From Stramentimicrobium sp964433555 (GTDB lineage Bacteria > Atribacterota > Phoenicimicrobiia > Phoenicimicrobiales > Stramentimicrobiaceae): 50,870 bases of DNA. Made by a program: the position numbers and the translations under genes. How positions within the stretch are numbered: position 1 is the first letter of the stretch; every line of letters begins with the position of its first letter. The DNA lies in the NCBI GenBank assembly GCA_964433555.1, contig CAYSRG010000017.1:1-50870 (forward strand). Reading direction: 5' to 3'. A model generated the notes under the pieces. The model saw only the letters and a list, made by a program, of their open reading frames with translations. It did no database searches and was not told the origin of the DNA. Positions 16,982 to 26,114 of this stretch are shown here, in pieces.

Positions 16982-17896
16982 CTACTCGAGGTGGGAAAAT
17001 GGGTGGTTTTCTGGCTTTATTCTTCTTTCGGATAGTTTATTTTTATACATTATGTCTTCTGCTTCTTTTAATATATCCAGAATATTTTCTGTAGAAGATT
17101 GCTTAGTGGAAATTCCTAAAGAAATGCTTAGAGTTAGCTCAGTTGAACTCTTGTTCTTACATAAAGTTTTTATTCTCCGAGCAATTCTTTCTGCATCTTT
17201 CTTGCTACTCTTAGGAAGTATACATATAAATTCATCTCCTCCCCATCTAGAAATAATATCTTCTTCTCTAAAACATTTTCTAAATATGTTTGCCATATTC
17301 TTAAGAAGCATATCTCCCCGATAATGACCAAAAGTATCATTAACGAATTTAAGACTATCAACATCCCCCATTATTATGCTAATGGGCAGCTGTCGACTGG
17401 TATCTAATCTAATCAATTCTTCCTCAAAAAATGCCCTATTATATAGTCCGGTCAATAGATCGTGATAATATAGAAATTTTATTTTCTCTTCTATTTTCTT
17501 TCTTTCCGTAATATCTCTCGAAATTCCAAATGTTCCTATAATTTCACCTTCTTTGTCATATAAAGGCATTTTAGTAGTGTATACCCATTTATAGTCTTTG
17601 TTATACCAGGTTTCCTTTTCTTCATAATTTATTATTGGTTTTCCTGTTTTAATAATATTTTGCTCATCTTGAAATGCTTGTTGTGCATGCTCATCAGAAA
17701 AAAAGTCAAAATCAGTCTTTCCAATGGCTTCCCTGGGATCTTTTAATTCAATTCTTTCAGCCATCCCTTTATTTATGAGGATAAATCTACTTTGCAGGTC
17801 TTTAAAGTAAATAGAATCAGGTATTAATTCCAGAAGAGATTTTAATATAAGAGATTCATCTATATCAAATCTTTTCTCTTCTTTTTTGCTATCCAC
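16982..17896 (-). CDS. PAS-GGDEF diguanylate cyclase
   Basis: Makes the second messenger cyclic di-GMP. Seen: one PAS domain (about 14-130; IPDSIYFKDLQSRFILINKG, ending in the PAC tail GTFGISRDITERKKIEEKI), a short linker helix, then a GGDEF domain (about 140-300) with DLLTGLYNRAFFEEEL, an intact GGDEF active site in SRWGGDEF and an RxxD inhibitory site (REED) five residues before it, so product inhibition is likely. No membrane segment, so it is a cytoplasmic sensor. Start GTG with AGGAGGG 5 bases upstream. It follows the ketopantoate-reductase-like gene by 27 bp, likely in one transcript. Confidence 0.92.
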   Translation of the reverse strand: MDSKKEEKRFDIDESLILKSLLELIPDSIYFKDLQSRFILINKGMAERIELKDPREAIGKTDFDFFSDEHAQQAFQDEQNIIKTGKPIINYEEKETWYNKDYKWVYTTKMPLYDKEGEIIGTFGISRDITERKKIEEKIKFLYYHDLLTGLYNRAFFEEELIRLDTSRQLPISIIMGDVDSLKFVNDTFGHYRGDMLLKNMANIFRKCFREEDIISRWGGDEFICILPKSSKKDAERIARRIKTLCKNKSSTELTLSISLGISTKQSSTENILDILKEAEDIMYKNKLSERRIKPENHPFSHLE

Positions 17897-17923
17897 AAGC
17901 TCCCTCCTAAAGTTTTGATTAAT

Positions 17924-18862
17924 TTAAGATATTAATTTGCTATAGATTTCGGTAATGGTAGGAGCAGCAATACCATATTCTTGGGCCATCCGAATTAAGG
18001 TTCCGCCAAATATGTCTCCTTCGTTTTTGCTGTTTCCTTTTAAGTAATCCTTCTGAAAGGAAGTTGTAGTATCGTAGGGAAATCTTTTAGCTACTTGTAT
18101 AGAAGTTTCAATTATATCTTGCTTTAAATTGATGTCTTTTGACCTGGCAATCATAACAATCTCTTGCATAATGTCCTCAGTCAACTTATATAATGCTCTA
18201 TCCTCTATAACTCCACCAATGGTCTTGCCAGAGTAGGCAGTTATTAAACTAAAGGCAGCAATAAAGACGTACTTTTCCCAGATAGCTGAATAAGGGTTTT
18301 CAAACCAGGCTGCACTAATCTCCATTTCTGAAAAGAATTCCCTGAGATTCTGATAATCATGATTTAAGGACTGAGGATCTTTGCCATATACAATATGTCC
18401 TTCCGGACCTTTTTGTCTGATAACACCCGGTTGTTCCATACTGGAAGAAACATATACTGCGGCAGGTATAATTATCCCTTTTTGTAAAACCACTCTGATT
18501 CGCTCATATATATCAACACCATTGAGTAGAGGCAGAATGATAGTATCATTAGATATATTCTTAGCGATTTCTAATACCGCATAATTCAGATCATACCCTT
18601 TTACACAAAGCAAATATATGTCTGGAGTGGGAATATGTCTTATCCTGTCTGTGGCAATATTGGGAAAGCAAAGTAATTCATCTTTATCAGTTATTACCTT
18701 TAAACCTTTTTCTTGAATTGTGGTTAGATGCTCTCCTCGACCAATAAAATAAACCTCTCTGGCTAAATTATTTTTGTTTATTCTATAAGCTATCCTGCCG
18801 CCAAAATATCCTCCTACACCACCAATACCAAATACACAAATATTTCGAATTTTTCTGGACAT
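17924..18862 (-). CDS. Ketopantoate reductase family (ApbA/PanE) protein
   Basis: NADPH-dependent reductase family that includes 2-dehydropantoate 2-reductase of pantothenate synthesis. Seen: N-terminal Rossmann motif GIGGVGGYFGG (about 12-22); LLCVKGYDL (about 85), whose Lys is a family catalytic residue; LPLLNGVD (about 110) with the conserved Asn; C-terminal helical domain with SSFQKDYLKGN-like TSFQKDYLKGNSKNEGD (about 265), carrying the second conserved Lys and Asp region. Length 312 is normal. No other pantothenate genes are nearby, and many paralogues act on other 2-oxo acids, so the exact substrate is open. Confidence 0.85.
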   Translation of the reverse strand: MSRKIRNICVFGIGGVGGYFGGRIAYRINKNNLAREVYFIGRGEHLTTIQEKGLKVITDKDELLCFPNIATDRIRHIPTPDIYLLCVKGYDLNYAVLEIAKNISNDTIILPLLNGVDIYERIRVVLQKGIIIPAAVYVSSSMEQPGVIRQKGPEGHIVYGKDPQSLNHDYQNLREFFSEMEISAAWFENPYSAIWEKYVFIAAFSLITAYSGKTIGGVIEDRALYKLTEDIMQEIVMIARSKDINLKQDIIETSIQVAKRFPYDTTTSFQKDYLKGNSKNEGDIFGGTLIRMAQEYGIAAPTITEIYSKLIS

Positions 18863-19030
18863 CTTCTTCCTTTCTTCCTTTAGTTCTCTTCTTAATAGAT
18901 AACCGGTAAATAAGTAAATAATTTTAAAATATTTTTACTTCAAATGGAAATTAGGGATTGTAGCTTTATTAATTAAATAAGGATAATCAGAGAACAATGA
19001 GTGCTGCAGCTGGGATATGTTTCATGGAAT

Positions 19031-19336
19031 TCAATTATTCAACTTATCAATTTCTTCTTCTACTTCTTTTGCTCCCTCAGTATAGAATTTTTCTTCCTCA
19101 GGGTCAAGTTCTTTTAATAGTCTGAGAAATTCACCGGCATGAACCCGTTCTTCATCAGCAATATCTTTTAATACCTCCTGGGCTAACTTATGATCAATTG
19201 ATTCAGCAAGTTGCATGTAAAGTTGAATAGCCTCATATTCTGCTGCAATCATAAATCTTATAGCACGAATTAATTCTTCCTTGGTTAGTTTTCGGTCTTT
19301 CTTTAAACCTGAAAAAGAATTTCCAAAATCTGGCAT
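19031..19336 (-). CDS. EncFtn-like ferritin (encapsulin cargo type), no encapsulin nearby
   Basis: Small two-helix ferritin-like protein of the kind that assembles as an iron-oxidising ring inside encapsulin shells. Seen: 101 residues; E33 (AAEYEAIQLY), E63 and H66 (DEERVHAGEF), the same spacing as the metal ligands Glu32, Glu62 and His65 known for EncFtn; strong similarity in pattern to the ferritin-like segment fused to the N-terminus of the Pyrococcus shell protein. The C-terminus (EEEIDKLNN) shows no clear encapsulin-targeting peptide and neither neighbour is a shell gene. It may be a free iron-handling protein or have its shell elsewhere. GGGAGGG lies 11 bases upstream of ATG. Confidence 0.82.
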   Translation of the reverse strand: MPDFGNSFSGLKKDRKLTKEELIRAIRFMIAAEYEAIQLYMQLAESIDHKLAQEVLKDIADEERVHAGEFLRLLKELDPEEEKFYTEGAKEVEEEIDKLNN

Positions 19337-19657
19337 ATTATCTTAACCCTCCCCTAAATATTTTTGTCTTTTCTTCCTTTATGCTTTATGAATAAAAAGT
19401 TCCTTTTTTTATAATATCATAAAAAATAAGAAACCAAAAGTTATATTGGATTTTAGTTACGGGACTTTTAGCCAGATCTAAATATGTTATATTCTTTTTT
19501 AAAATGACGGTATACCTTTTTAAGATTTATTTTCTCAAAATACTTGCCAGGCAATATATAGTTAGAGCAATTTTTGACAAAAAATAGCTATTACTATAAT
19601 ATTTGACTATGCTATATATTTTAGATATATAAATATAATTAAAAGGGGTATTATGAA
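19337..19657. other. Divergent promoter region
   Basis: 321 bp between the minus-strand ferritin-like gene and the plus-strand glutamate-synthase-like gene. The plus-strand promoter candidate is at 19574-19602. No gene or strong hairpin was seen here. Confidence 0.5.
19574..19602 (+). promoter_or_regulatory. Sigma-A-type promoter candidate
   Basis: TTGACA (19574-19579), 17-base spacer, TAATAT (19597-19602), about 55 bases upstream of the glutamate-synthase-like start at 19658. A perfect TATAAT also overlaps at 19595 but with a short 15-base spacer. Confidence 0.5.
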
Positions 19658-21217
19658 ATGTCCTTTAGTATTTATAACGCTTCCACGGTAAATAAAACTA
19701 AACGTAGATCTCCTAAAGATTTCTCGCCTTTCTCAGGAATATGTACGGTTTGTACTAATGACTGCCTGGGCACCTGTGAGATTGGACGTTCCGCAGTGAG
19801 AGGCTCAGAAATATTATACCCCACAGAACGCACCACATCCCAGACAGCCTCTGAAAAAGACTACCCGGTAGATTTTTCACACTTCAATATCAATGGACGT
19901 TGTTTTGGTTCTTTTGGTACTGAACCGGGAAAAACTGCTTATCCTAATGTCAATTTGAACATAGCAATAGGAAATGGAAAAAATAAACTCAAATTAAAAT
20001 CACCTTTTGTGTTGCCTGCTATGGCCAAATTAAATTGGAAAGGCTATTTTTCAGGAGCAGCAATTTCAGGTTTAATTGCGGTCATAGGCGAAGATATGCC
20101 TACCACTGATCCTGACACTGTTCTTAAACACGGTAAGGTCGTCCACCTTCCCATGTTAAAGGAAATGTATGATTCATTTTATCAGTTTAATGAAGGATAT
20201 GGTGCCTTATTTTTACAGGCAAATTCCGATGATGAAAAATTAGGATTACTGGATTACGCTCTTCAAGAGATAGGATTTGAAGCAGTTGAGCTAAAACTTG
20301 GCCAAGCAGCTAAAGGTATTCAGGGTATGGGGAAGCTTCCCTCTCTGGAAAAAGCCCTCCAATTTCAACAAATGGGATACGAAGTATACCCCGATCCGAA
20401 TGATCCGACAGTTCGGGAACTTTATAGAAATAATATGGGACCCATACTTTACAGAGTTGGACGTCTACCTGAATGGGAAGAAGAAACCTTTCTGAAACGT
20501 GTAAAAAACCTCAGAGATAAAGGCGCCAAATATATCTCCATCAAAACCGGGCCTTTTAGACCCGCTGATTTAGCTAAAACAATGATGCTAGCCTCCAAAG
20601 CGGGGATAGATTTTATGACAGTCGATGGTGCAGGAGGTGGTACCGGTAATAGTCCTATCCATATGATGAATGAATGGGGATATCCAACTGTATACTTAGA
20701 GGCCGTTCTCTTCAAAATTTGTCAAAAAATGAAAAACAGAAATCTGCACTTACCGACTTTGGTAATGGCAGGTGGATTTTCTTTTGAAGATCATATCTTT
20801 AAAGGTCTAGCTCTCGGTTCTCCTTATGTGAGAATTATCGGTATTGGGAGAGCTGCTATGACTGCTGCCATGGTAGGGCAGACTCTCGGAAATTTAATTC
20901 AAAAGGGAAATATCTCAACAGATCTTACTCAATATGGCCAGTCACTATCAGAGATTTTTTGTGGTTTCCCTGACCTCAAAGCACGATTTGGTGATAAAGT
21001 GGAAGATATTCCACTTGGTGCCTTTGGAGTATATAATTATATGGAAAGGATTAACACCGGCTTACAACAGTTGATGGCTTTATGCCGAAAATATCAGTTG
21101 CTCTATATCAGTCGTGACGACCTTATTCCTCTAACAGAAGAGGCAGCAAGGATAACAGGGCTTACTAAAATAATGGATACTGATTTAGAAGAAATTGATA
21201 AGATCGTGGAAAAATAA
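19658..21217 (+). CDS. FMN-binding glutamate-synthase-family protein with N-terminal Cys cluster
   Basis: Resembles the FMN/synthase domain of glutamate synthase (GltB), without the glutamine amidotransferase domain or the long C-terminal domain. Seen: 519 residues; N-terminal cluster C29-x2-C32-x3-C36-x3-C40, a likely Fe-S site; TIM-barrel core with FVLPAMAKLNW (about 116), SIKTGPF, and VDGAGGGTGNSP (about 322), the counterpart of DGHDGGTGASP in GltB; GGFSFEDHIFKGLALGS (about 370), the FMN phosphate region. Such stand-alone forms occur in archaea and anaerobes. Ammonia would have to come from another protein; the next gene is a nitrilase-type amidase. RBS AAGGGG, 9 bases before ATG. Confidence 0.85.
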   Translation: MSFSIYNASTVNKTKRRSPKDFSPFSGICTVCTNDCLGTCEIGRSAVRGSEILYPTERTTSQTASEKDYPVDFSHFNINGRCFGSFGTEPGKTAYPNVNLNIAIGNGKNKLKLKSPFVLPAMAKLNWKGYFSGAAISGLIAVIGEDMPTTDPDTVLKHGKVVHLPMLKEMYDSFYQFNEGYGALFLQANSDDEKLGLLDYALQEIGFEAVELKLGQAAKGIQGMGKLPSLEKALQFQQMGYEVYPDPNDPTVRELYRNNMGPILYRVGRLPEWEEETFLKRVKNLRDKGAKYISIKTGPFRPADLAKTMMLASKAGIDFMTVDGAGGGTGNSPIHMMNEWGYPTVYLEAVLFKICQKMKNRNLHLPTLVMAGGFSFEDHIFKGLALGSPYVRIIGIGRAAMTAAMVGQTLGNLIQKGNISTDLTQYGQSLSEIFCGFPDLKARFGDKVEDIPLGAFGVYNYMERINTGLQQLMALCRKYQLLYISRDDLIPLTEEAARITGLTKIMDTDLEEIDKIVEK

Positions 21218-21386
21218 ATTTATATAATAGAAAGCATAAGGAATAAAGGCTCCTTTAGTAAGAAGTAGTTTTAAGACTACTCGCATTCAAAATAATTTAT
21301 AGTAGATAAAATAGATTAGACAAAATTAACAAAGGGGCAATACTCTCAAGCTATTAGAATAACAAATGAAAGAAAAATAAAGCCTT

Positions 21387-23042
21387 ATGAACAATCATAA
21401 AATTAGAGTTGCCTGTCTTCAATTAGAGGCAAGAGCTTTTTTAAAACAGGCAGAGAACAAAGAACACATTTTACAATTTATTATCAAAGCTGCCCGCCTA
21501 AAACCCGATCTGATAATTTTACCTGAATGCGTTTACCCCTGTTATTTTTTATCTCCTAGAATTATTCCTGACTATGGAGTGCTTACTACTCTTACTAATC
21601 AATTTTTGGATGAAGTAAAAGAATGTGCTCGAAAATACCAGATTTACATTGCCCTGGGCTTGCCTGAATTTATTCCGGAAAAAAATCTACTTTACAATTC
21701 GGCTGCTCTGATTAATGATAGAGGCCAGGAGATTGGAAGGGTAAGGAAGTCTTTTCTCTGGCATTTTGATAATAAATGGTTTCAAGGTGATAATAATTAT
21801 CCCGTTTTTGATACCAGAATTGGGAGAATTGGTTTATTTATCTGTGCGGATGGCCGCCTGCCCGAAATCATCCGCTGTCTCTCCTTACAGGGAGCAGAAA
21901 TTTTATTAGACCTTACCAACTGGGTCACCTCAGGCCTGGAAAGAAAAGCCTGGTCTAATCCCCAGGCAGAATATATGATTCCCACCAGGGCACTGGAAAA
22001 TAAAGTCTGGATTGTAGCAGCAAATAAAATTGGTTATGAAGAAAAATCAATTCAATATTGCGGGAAAAGTGCCTTCTTCTCACCAGATGGTGAAACAGTA
22101 ATAATGGCATCTTCCGACCAGGAAGAAATACTGCTTAGAGAAATTGATTTATCTCTATCCCATCAGAAAAACATTGCTGGTCTAATTGATGTTTTTCAAA
22201 GCAGAAAACCCCAGCAATATAGCTATCTTGCTTTGCCTACCAGCGAATTACCCATTACTAAGGATTCTAAAAAACAATCAAATAAAAAAACGGAGAGTTA
22301 TTTTGCTGCTATTATCCAAATCGGGGGTTCTACAGATGAAGAGTTTTCTGCTTACCTATCCAGGATAGAATATTTTTTCCATACCTTAACAGATCAGGAG
22401 GTATCCCTCCTTTCTTTTTCTCAACATAATTACCTTCCTGCTCAAAAAAGCCAGGTCGTTCTGGACTTATTACAAGAATTAACCAAAAAATCTGCTGTAC
22501 TTTGCTCTATTGTCTTAAAGGAACAGGAAAATTCTCTTAGATATAAAACAAGCTTCCTGGTACAATCAGGAAAAATAATAGGTAAATACAGAAAAACACA
22601 TCTGGAATTACCGGAAAAAGATGAAATTACTCCTGGAAAAAATGATTTCCCAGTATTTGAAACACCATTTGGCACCATCGGTATGATGCTCGATTATGAG
22701 GGATATTTCCCGGAAATTGCTCGCATCCTGACTCTAAAAGGTGCTGAAATAATAATCTGGGCAAGCCAGTTCGGTCATGATGAACACCTTAAAATTTGTC
22801 AGACCAGAAGTGCAGAAAATAAGATCTTTATCATCTGCTCTAATTCTATTCAGCAAGGATATAACGGTCATAGTATTATCACAGTACCATCAGGACAAAT
22901 TGTTACTGGCTGCCTGCAAAACCAGGAAGTGGCAAGTATGGCCTCGATTTTCCTCAGTCTGGCCAGGGATAAGACTATTGTTCCTCATACTAATGCTATT
23001 CTTGGTCGACAACCTGAATCTTATCAATTATTAACTTCTTAA
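21387..23042 (+). CDS. Tandem carbon-nitrogen hydrolase; second domain catalytically dead
   Basis: Two nitrilase-superfamily domains in one chain of 551 residues. First domain (about 6-260) keeps the full triad: E47 (LILPECVY), K121 (RVRKSFLWHF) and C153 (GLFICADGRLPE), so it should hydrolyse an amide, nitrile or carbamoyl group. Second domain (about 303-540) keeps the fold and K403 (KYRKTHLELPE) but has Q346 in place of Glu (LSFSQHNY) and D436 in place of the nucleophile Cys (GMMLDYEGYFPE), so it cannot use the normal mechanism. It may be structural or bind a ligand. It lies 169 bp after the glutamate-synthase-like gene. The start has no clear ribosome site. Confidence 0.85.
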   Translation: MNNHKIRVACLQLEARAFLKQAENKEHILQFIIKAARLKPDLIILPECVYPCYFLSPRIIPDYGVLTTLTNQFLDEVKECARKYQIYIALGLPEFIPEKNLLYNSAALINDRGQEIGRVRKSFLWHFDNKWFQGDNNYPVFDTRIGRIGLFICADGRLPEIIRCLSLQGAEILLDLTNWVTSGLERKAWSNPQAEYMIPTRALENKVWIVAANKIGYEEKSIQYCGKSAFFSPDGETVIMASSDQEEILLREIDLSLSHQKNIAGLIDVFQSRKPQQYSYLALPTSELPITKDSKKQSNKKTESYFAAIIQIGGSTDEEFSAYLSRIEYFFHTLTDQEVSLLSFSQHNYLPAQKSQVVLDLLQELTKKSAVLCSIVLKEQENSLRYKTSFLVQSGKIIGKYRKTHLELPEKDEITPGKNDFPVFETPFGTIGMMLDYEGYFPEIARILTLKGAEIIIWASQFGHDEHLKICQTRSAENKIFIICSNSIQQGYNGHSIITVPSGQIVTGCLQNQEVASMASIFLSLARDKTIVPHTNAILGRQPESYQLLTS

Positions 23043-23177
23043 AAGATTATGGAAAGATATTGATAATTGGGAGATAGACAGTTATAATTTTCATTATCTG
23101 GTGATTTGAGATATTCAAATGATATAGTAAAAACATATTAAACAAGATATTCAAGGGATGAATTAGTATTAAGCTAA

Positions 23178-23206
23178 GGTAAGGAGTCTTCAAGGGATAG
23201 AATTAC
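23178..23206. repeat. Short inverted repeat in spacer
   Basis: CAAGGG and CCCTTG surround a 9-base A+T-rich loop in the 200-bp spacer before the lipid kinase. Its sequence recalls the AAGGGGAAGG hairpins at 2.7 and 41.2 kb, but the match is too short to group it with them. Limits are approximate. Confidence 0.25.
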
Positions 23207-23242
23207 CCTTGCCTATCTTAAATATCAGTGAGGAAATAATTT

Positions 23243-24145
23243 TTGAAAGCAGAACTGATTATCAACCATACTGCTGGTGGTGGAAAACCACAAAAATTTA
23301 TTTCTGAAATTCTCAGTTATTTTGACCGCATAAACTTAGAGTATCAAGTCAGCTGGACTCCCTCTTCCGGAGGAGCAACCACTCTAGCCTGTCAAGCTAC
23401 CGAACATGAGGTTGACCTAATCATTTCAGTTGGTGGTGATGGCACCATTAATGAAATTATCAATGGTATAATTCAAGCACCAAATCAGCCAGCTCTTGGT
23501 ATAATTCCAGCTGGTTGGGCTAATGATTTTATCAAAAGCACTTCTATACCTAAAGACATCTTACAAGCCTGCCAGATCATCTCCAAGCAAAAGACAAAAA
23601 AAATAGATGTAGGCCTCATTAATGAGCAAATCTATTTTGTCAATGTCTGCGGTATTGGTTTTGATGCTGATATTGCTGCTTTAGCCAATCAGATGAAAAC
23701 AAATCATCCTGACTGGAAAGCACTAAGTGCTTATGTTTATGTCTTTGCCACCATCCAAAAACTGCTCTTTCCATTACCTTCTTTTCAGGCCAAAATAATC
23801 ATTGATGGTCAGGTAGTAGAAGGAGAAATGTTACTTATAGCAATAGCCAATGGCAGAGTGGAAGGCGGAAAATTTAATATAACCCCCGAAGCAGAAATTG
23901 ATGACGGCTTACTCGATATCTGTGTTATTGGTAAAATGAATAGATTTCGCTGTCTCTACCTATTACCCAAAGCTATAAAAGGAACACACCGTGAGGTATC
24001 AGAAGTCAGCTTTTTCAGAGGAAAGGAAATAATGATAGAGGTTGATAAACCAGTAAGAGCACAGGTTGCCGGTGAAATATTACCAGCGAAAAAGGATTAT
24101 CACATTAGAATATTGCCCCGAAAACTCAATTTAATAGTATCCTGA
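23243..24145 (+). CDS. Diacylglycerol/lipid kinase (YegS/DgkB family)
   Basis: Phosphorylates a lipid such as diacylglycerol with ATP. Seen: 300 residues; nucleotide motif SVGGDGTINEIINGI (about 61-75); GIIPAGWANDF (about 88), where most relatives have GTxNDF (here Trp-Ala); IYFVNVCGIGFDADI (about 131); GEMLLIAIANGRVEGGKFNITPEA (split motif, about 194-217) and DDGLLDICV (about 219), the calcium/metal-side elements of the DgkB fold. Start TTG at 23243 with GAGG 9 bases upstream. It is the last plus-strand gene of the group; the next gene converges on it with a 24-bp gap. Confidence 0.9.
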   Translation: MKAELIINHTAGGGKPQKFISEILSYFDRINLEYQVSWTPSSGGATTLACQATEHEVDLIISVGGDGTINEIINGIIQAPNQPALGIIPAGWANDFIKSTSIPKDILQACQIISKQKTKKIDVGLINEQIYFVNVCGIGFDADIAALANQMKTNHPDWKALSAYVYVFATIQKLLFPLPSFQAKIIIDGQVVEGEMLLIAIANGRVEGGKFNITPEAEIDDGLLDICVIGKMNRFRCLYLLPKAIKGTHREVSEVSFFRGKEIMIEVDKPVRAQVAGEILPAKKDYHIRILPRKLNLIVS

Positions 24146-24169
24146 GAGAAATAATTTACCTTCTACTCT

Positions 24170-25120
24170 CTATACAATTCTTAGGGCAAAGATGGGGCAA
24201 TGAGGCACACAATAACCACAGGTAAGACAAAGATTATAGTTTACAACAGCCTTCCCATCCCTCAAAGATAGGGCTTGATTGGGACATGCCTTTACACAGG
24301 TACCGCACCCCTCACAAAAGCGAGAAACAATGAGCCTTTTTCTAGAAAATTCCTCTTTGATAAATTCTTCCTGATTAATCTTTTGGTTTTCAAATATTTT
24401 TAGATTTATTTCCAATTCCCGAGAATGAACCATACCTACGGCAATGGATTGTATTTCCTTAATCTTTCTTACAAAAGTAATTGCCTCTTCTATCGTTTTT
24501 ATAAGATAACCACCCGCTAAGGCCTTCATAGCATAGACACCCTTACCATTATTAAAGATCTTTTTAATCGCTTGAATCATTTCTACTGGCTTTCCCCCGA
24601 TAATACCTAATCCGATCCTATTAATTAAGGGAAAAACAACATCAATTTCTTTGATCTCAGCTGATTTTTCTACCACTTCTATAGCATGAGTGGAAATCCC
24701 TATAGCTCTTATTATTCCTTCCTTTTTTAAGTCTACCAGAGCGGAAAGGGCACCTGCTCTTTTCTGAAAAACATCCTTATCCTCTTGTGGAGCATGCAGG
24801 TGAAAAATATCAATATAAGAGCGATTCAGTTCCCGACAGGCTTCCAAAACTGCTTCTTTCATTTCTTTATAACCCGTAGCATGTGATTTACTGGCTATAA
24901 TAACTTCTTTGGGAAAATGAACAAGAGCTTCTCTAATATGAGGGTAGGTTTTATAGGCCTGAGCAGTATCCAGAAAATTAATACCTGAATCCAATCCTTT
25001 CCTAATAATCTTAGCTCCTTCCTGAGCTAACATATTAGCCTGCAACGGTCCCATAGGTAAAACACCAAAACATAATTCACTTACTTTTATTCCTGAGTTT
25101 CCCAGTGTATTATATCTCAT
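24170..25120 (-). CDS. Aldo/keto reductase with C-terminal 2x[4Fe-4S] ferredoxin domain
   Basis: Oxidoreductase of the anaerobe group in which an aldo/keto reductase barrel is fused to a bacterial ferredoxin domain. Seen: barrel motifs GINFLDTAQAY (conserved Asp and Tyr), IIASKSHA (Lys) and DIFHLHA (His); then CEGCGTCVKACPNQAL and CLTCGYCVPHCPIFAL at the C-terminus, two full 4Cys sets. Start: I prefer ATG at 25120, giving MRYNTLGNSGIKVSELCFG, the standard family beginning, with GGAG upstream; a longer reading from 25174 adds 18 residues with no ribosome site. Substrate unknown. Confidence 0.88.
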   Translation of the reverse strand: MRYNTLGNSGIKVSELCFGVLPMGPLQANMLAQEGAKIIRKGLDSGINFLDTAQAYKTYPHIREALVHFPKEVIIASKSHATGYKEMKEAVLEACRELNRSYIDIFHLHAPQEDKDVFQKRAGALSALVDLKKEGIIRAIGISTHAIEVVEKSAEIKEIDVVFPLINRIGLGIIGGKPVEMIQAIKKIFNNGKGVYAMKALAGGYLIKTIEEAITFVRKIKEIQSIAVGMVHSRELEINLKIFENQKINQEEFIKEEFSRKRLIVSRFCEGCGTCVKACPNQALSLRDGKAVVNYNLCLTCGYCVPHCPIFALRIV

Positions 25121-25413
25121 CTCTTTTCTATCTTCTCCTTCCTTGATTATCCCGGTAAATTTATATAATATCATAGTATAGCTTTTTAATAAAGAATTTG
25201 TAATCCACTCCCTTTTACCTGAATGCTTCCATAAATTCTACTCTCCAGGATTATTTAAACCAGAATAGAAACAGATAAATAAAATTTATTTTTGAAAAAA
25301 ATCCTCAACTTTTTGAAAGAAATCTGCTTTCATTTACGTATAAATAGTTAGAGAGGGAAATTAATACTCCCTTCATTAAACAAACACTAACCAATAATGG
25401 AGGTAAAAATATT

Positions 25414-25968
25414 ATGAAGACAAAGAAGATTACTTTATTACTGCTAGTGGTGGCCAGCACATTCCTATTTTTTAGTATTGCTTCCTTTGCTGAGGCGCGT
25501 ACCCGGAGTGGTTATGCGGGTAAACCAGGAGCATCACCATCAGGTTTTCTGAATCAGGAACATTTTGCATCCGGTAAATGCTTTGGTTTTTCAGAAAGAG
25601 GAGCTAAACCATGGGGAATAATGAATTTAGATCTATCCCAGGAACAGGTTGCTGAAATCAATCAAATCGGATTAGATTTCCAGAAAGCTTCCCTGGAAAT
25701 AAAAAAGGAAATGGAAACCAAAAAGATAGAAATTAGAGAAATGATGATGGAAGATCCTATTGATATGGAAAAGATTAGGGCAAAATGGGAAGAAATTGCT
25801 CAAATACAGGTAGAGTTAAGGATTAAAGCCCTGGAAAATCAAATAAAAATTAAAGAAGTGCTAACCCAGGAACAATTAGCAGAATGTCCCATAAGTTTTT
25901 CCGGTACTAGATTCCATAATGAAATGAGAACACCAAATTACTACAGATGTAAAGAAAGCTGGAGATAA
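25414..25968 (+). CDS. Spy/CpxP-like periplasmic protein
   Basis: Small exported helical protein resembling the Spy/CpxP/ZraP chaperone and metal-sensor group. Seen: signal peptide (about 1-27, ending FAEARTRS); NLDLSQEQVAEINQI (about 70) and EVLTQEQLAEC (about 148), the paired LTxxQ-type motifs; between them a long Glu/Lys/Ile-rich helix. Length 184 fits. Role: probably periplasmic stress or metal handling; no two-component system is adjacent. RBS GGAGG 11 bases upstream of ATG. A strong terminator follows at 26023. Confidence 0.75.
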   Translation: MKTKKITLLLLVVASTFLFFSIASFAEARTRSGYAGKPGASPSGFLNQEHFASGKCFGFSERGAKPWGIMNLDLSQEQVAEINQIGLDFQKASLEIKKEMETKKIEIREMMMEDPIDMEKIRAKWEEIAQIQVELRIKALENQIKIKEVLTQEQLAECPISFSGTRFHNEMRTPNYYRCKESWR

Positions 25969-26022
25969 TTAAATAATTATAAACAATAAAATAGATTATA
26001 TATTACATATATTACATTACAG

Positions 26023-26074
26023 AGACTAAAAAACAACAGGAGAAGCTTATAATCTCCCTGTTGTTTTTTAGTCT
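26023..26074. terminator. Strong bidirectional terminator
   Basis: Perfect 18-bp arms at 26023-26040 and 26057-26074, with A6 and T6 tracts inside the arms so that either strand ends in U-rich RNA. It lies between the convergent Spy-like gene (plus) and the membrane protein gene (minus). Confidence 0.9.
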
Positions 26075-26114
26075 TTCATAGCTAAGTAAATTCATCTTTA
26101 TTATTATTTGCCCT

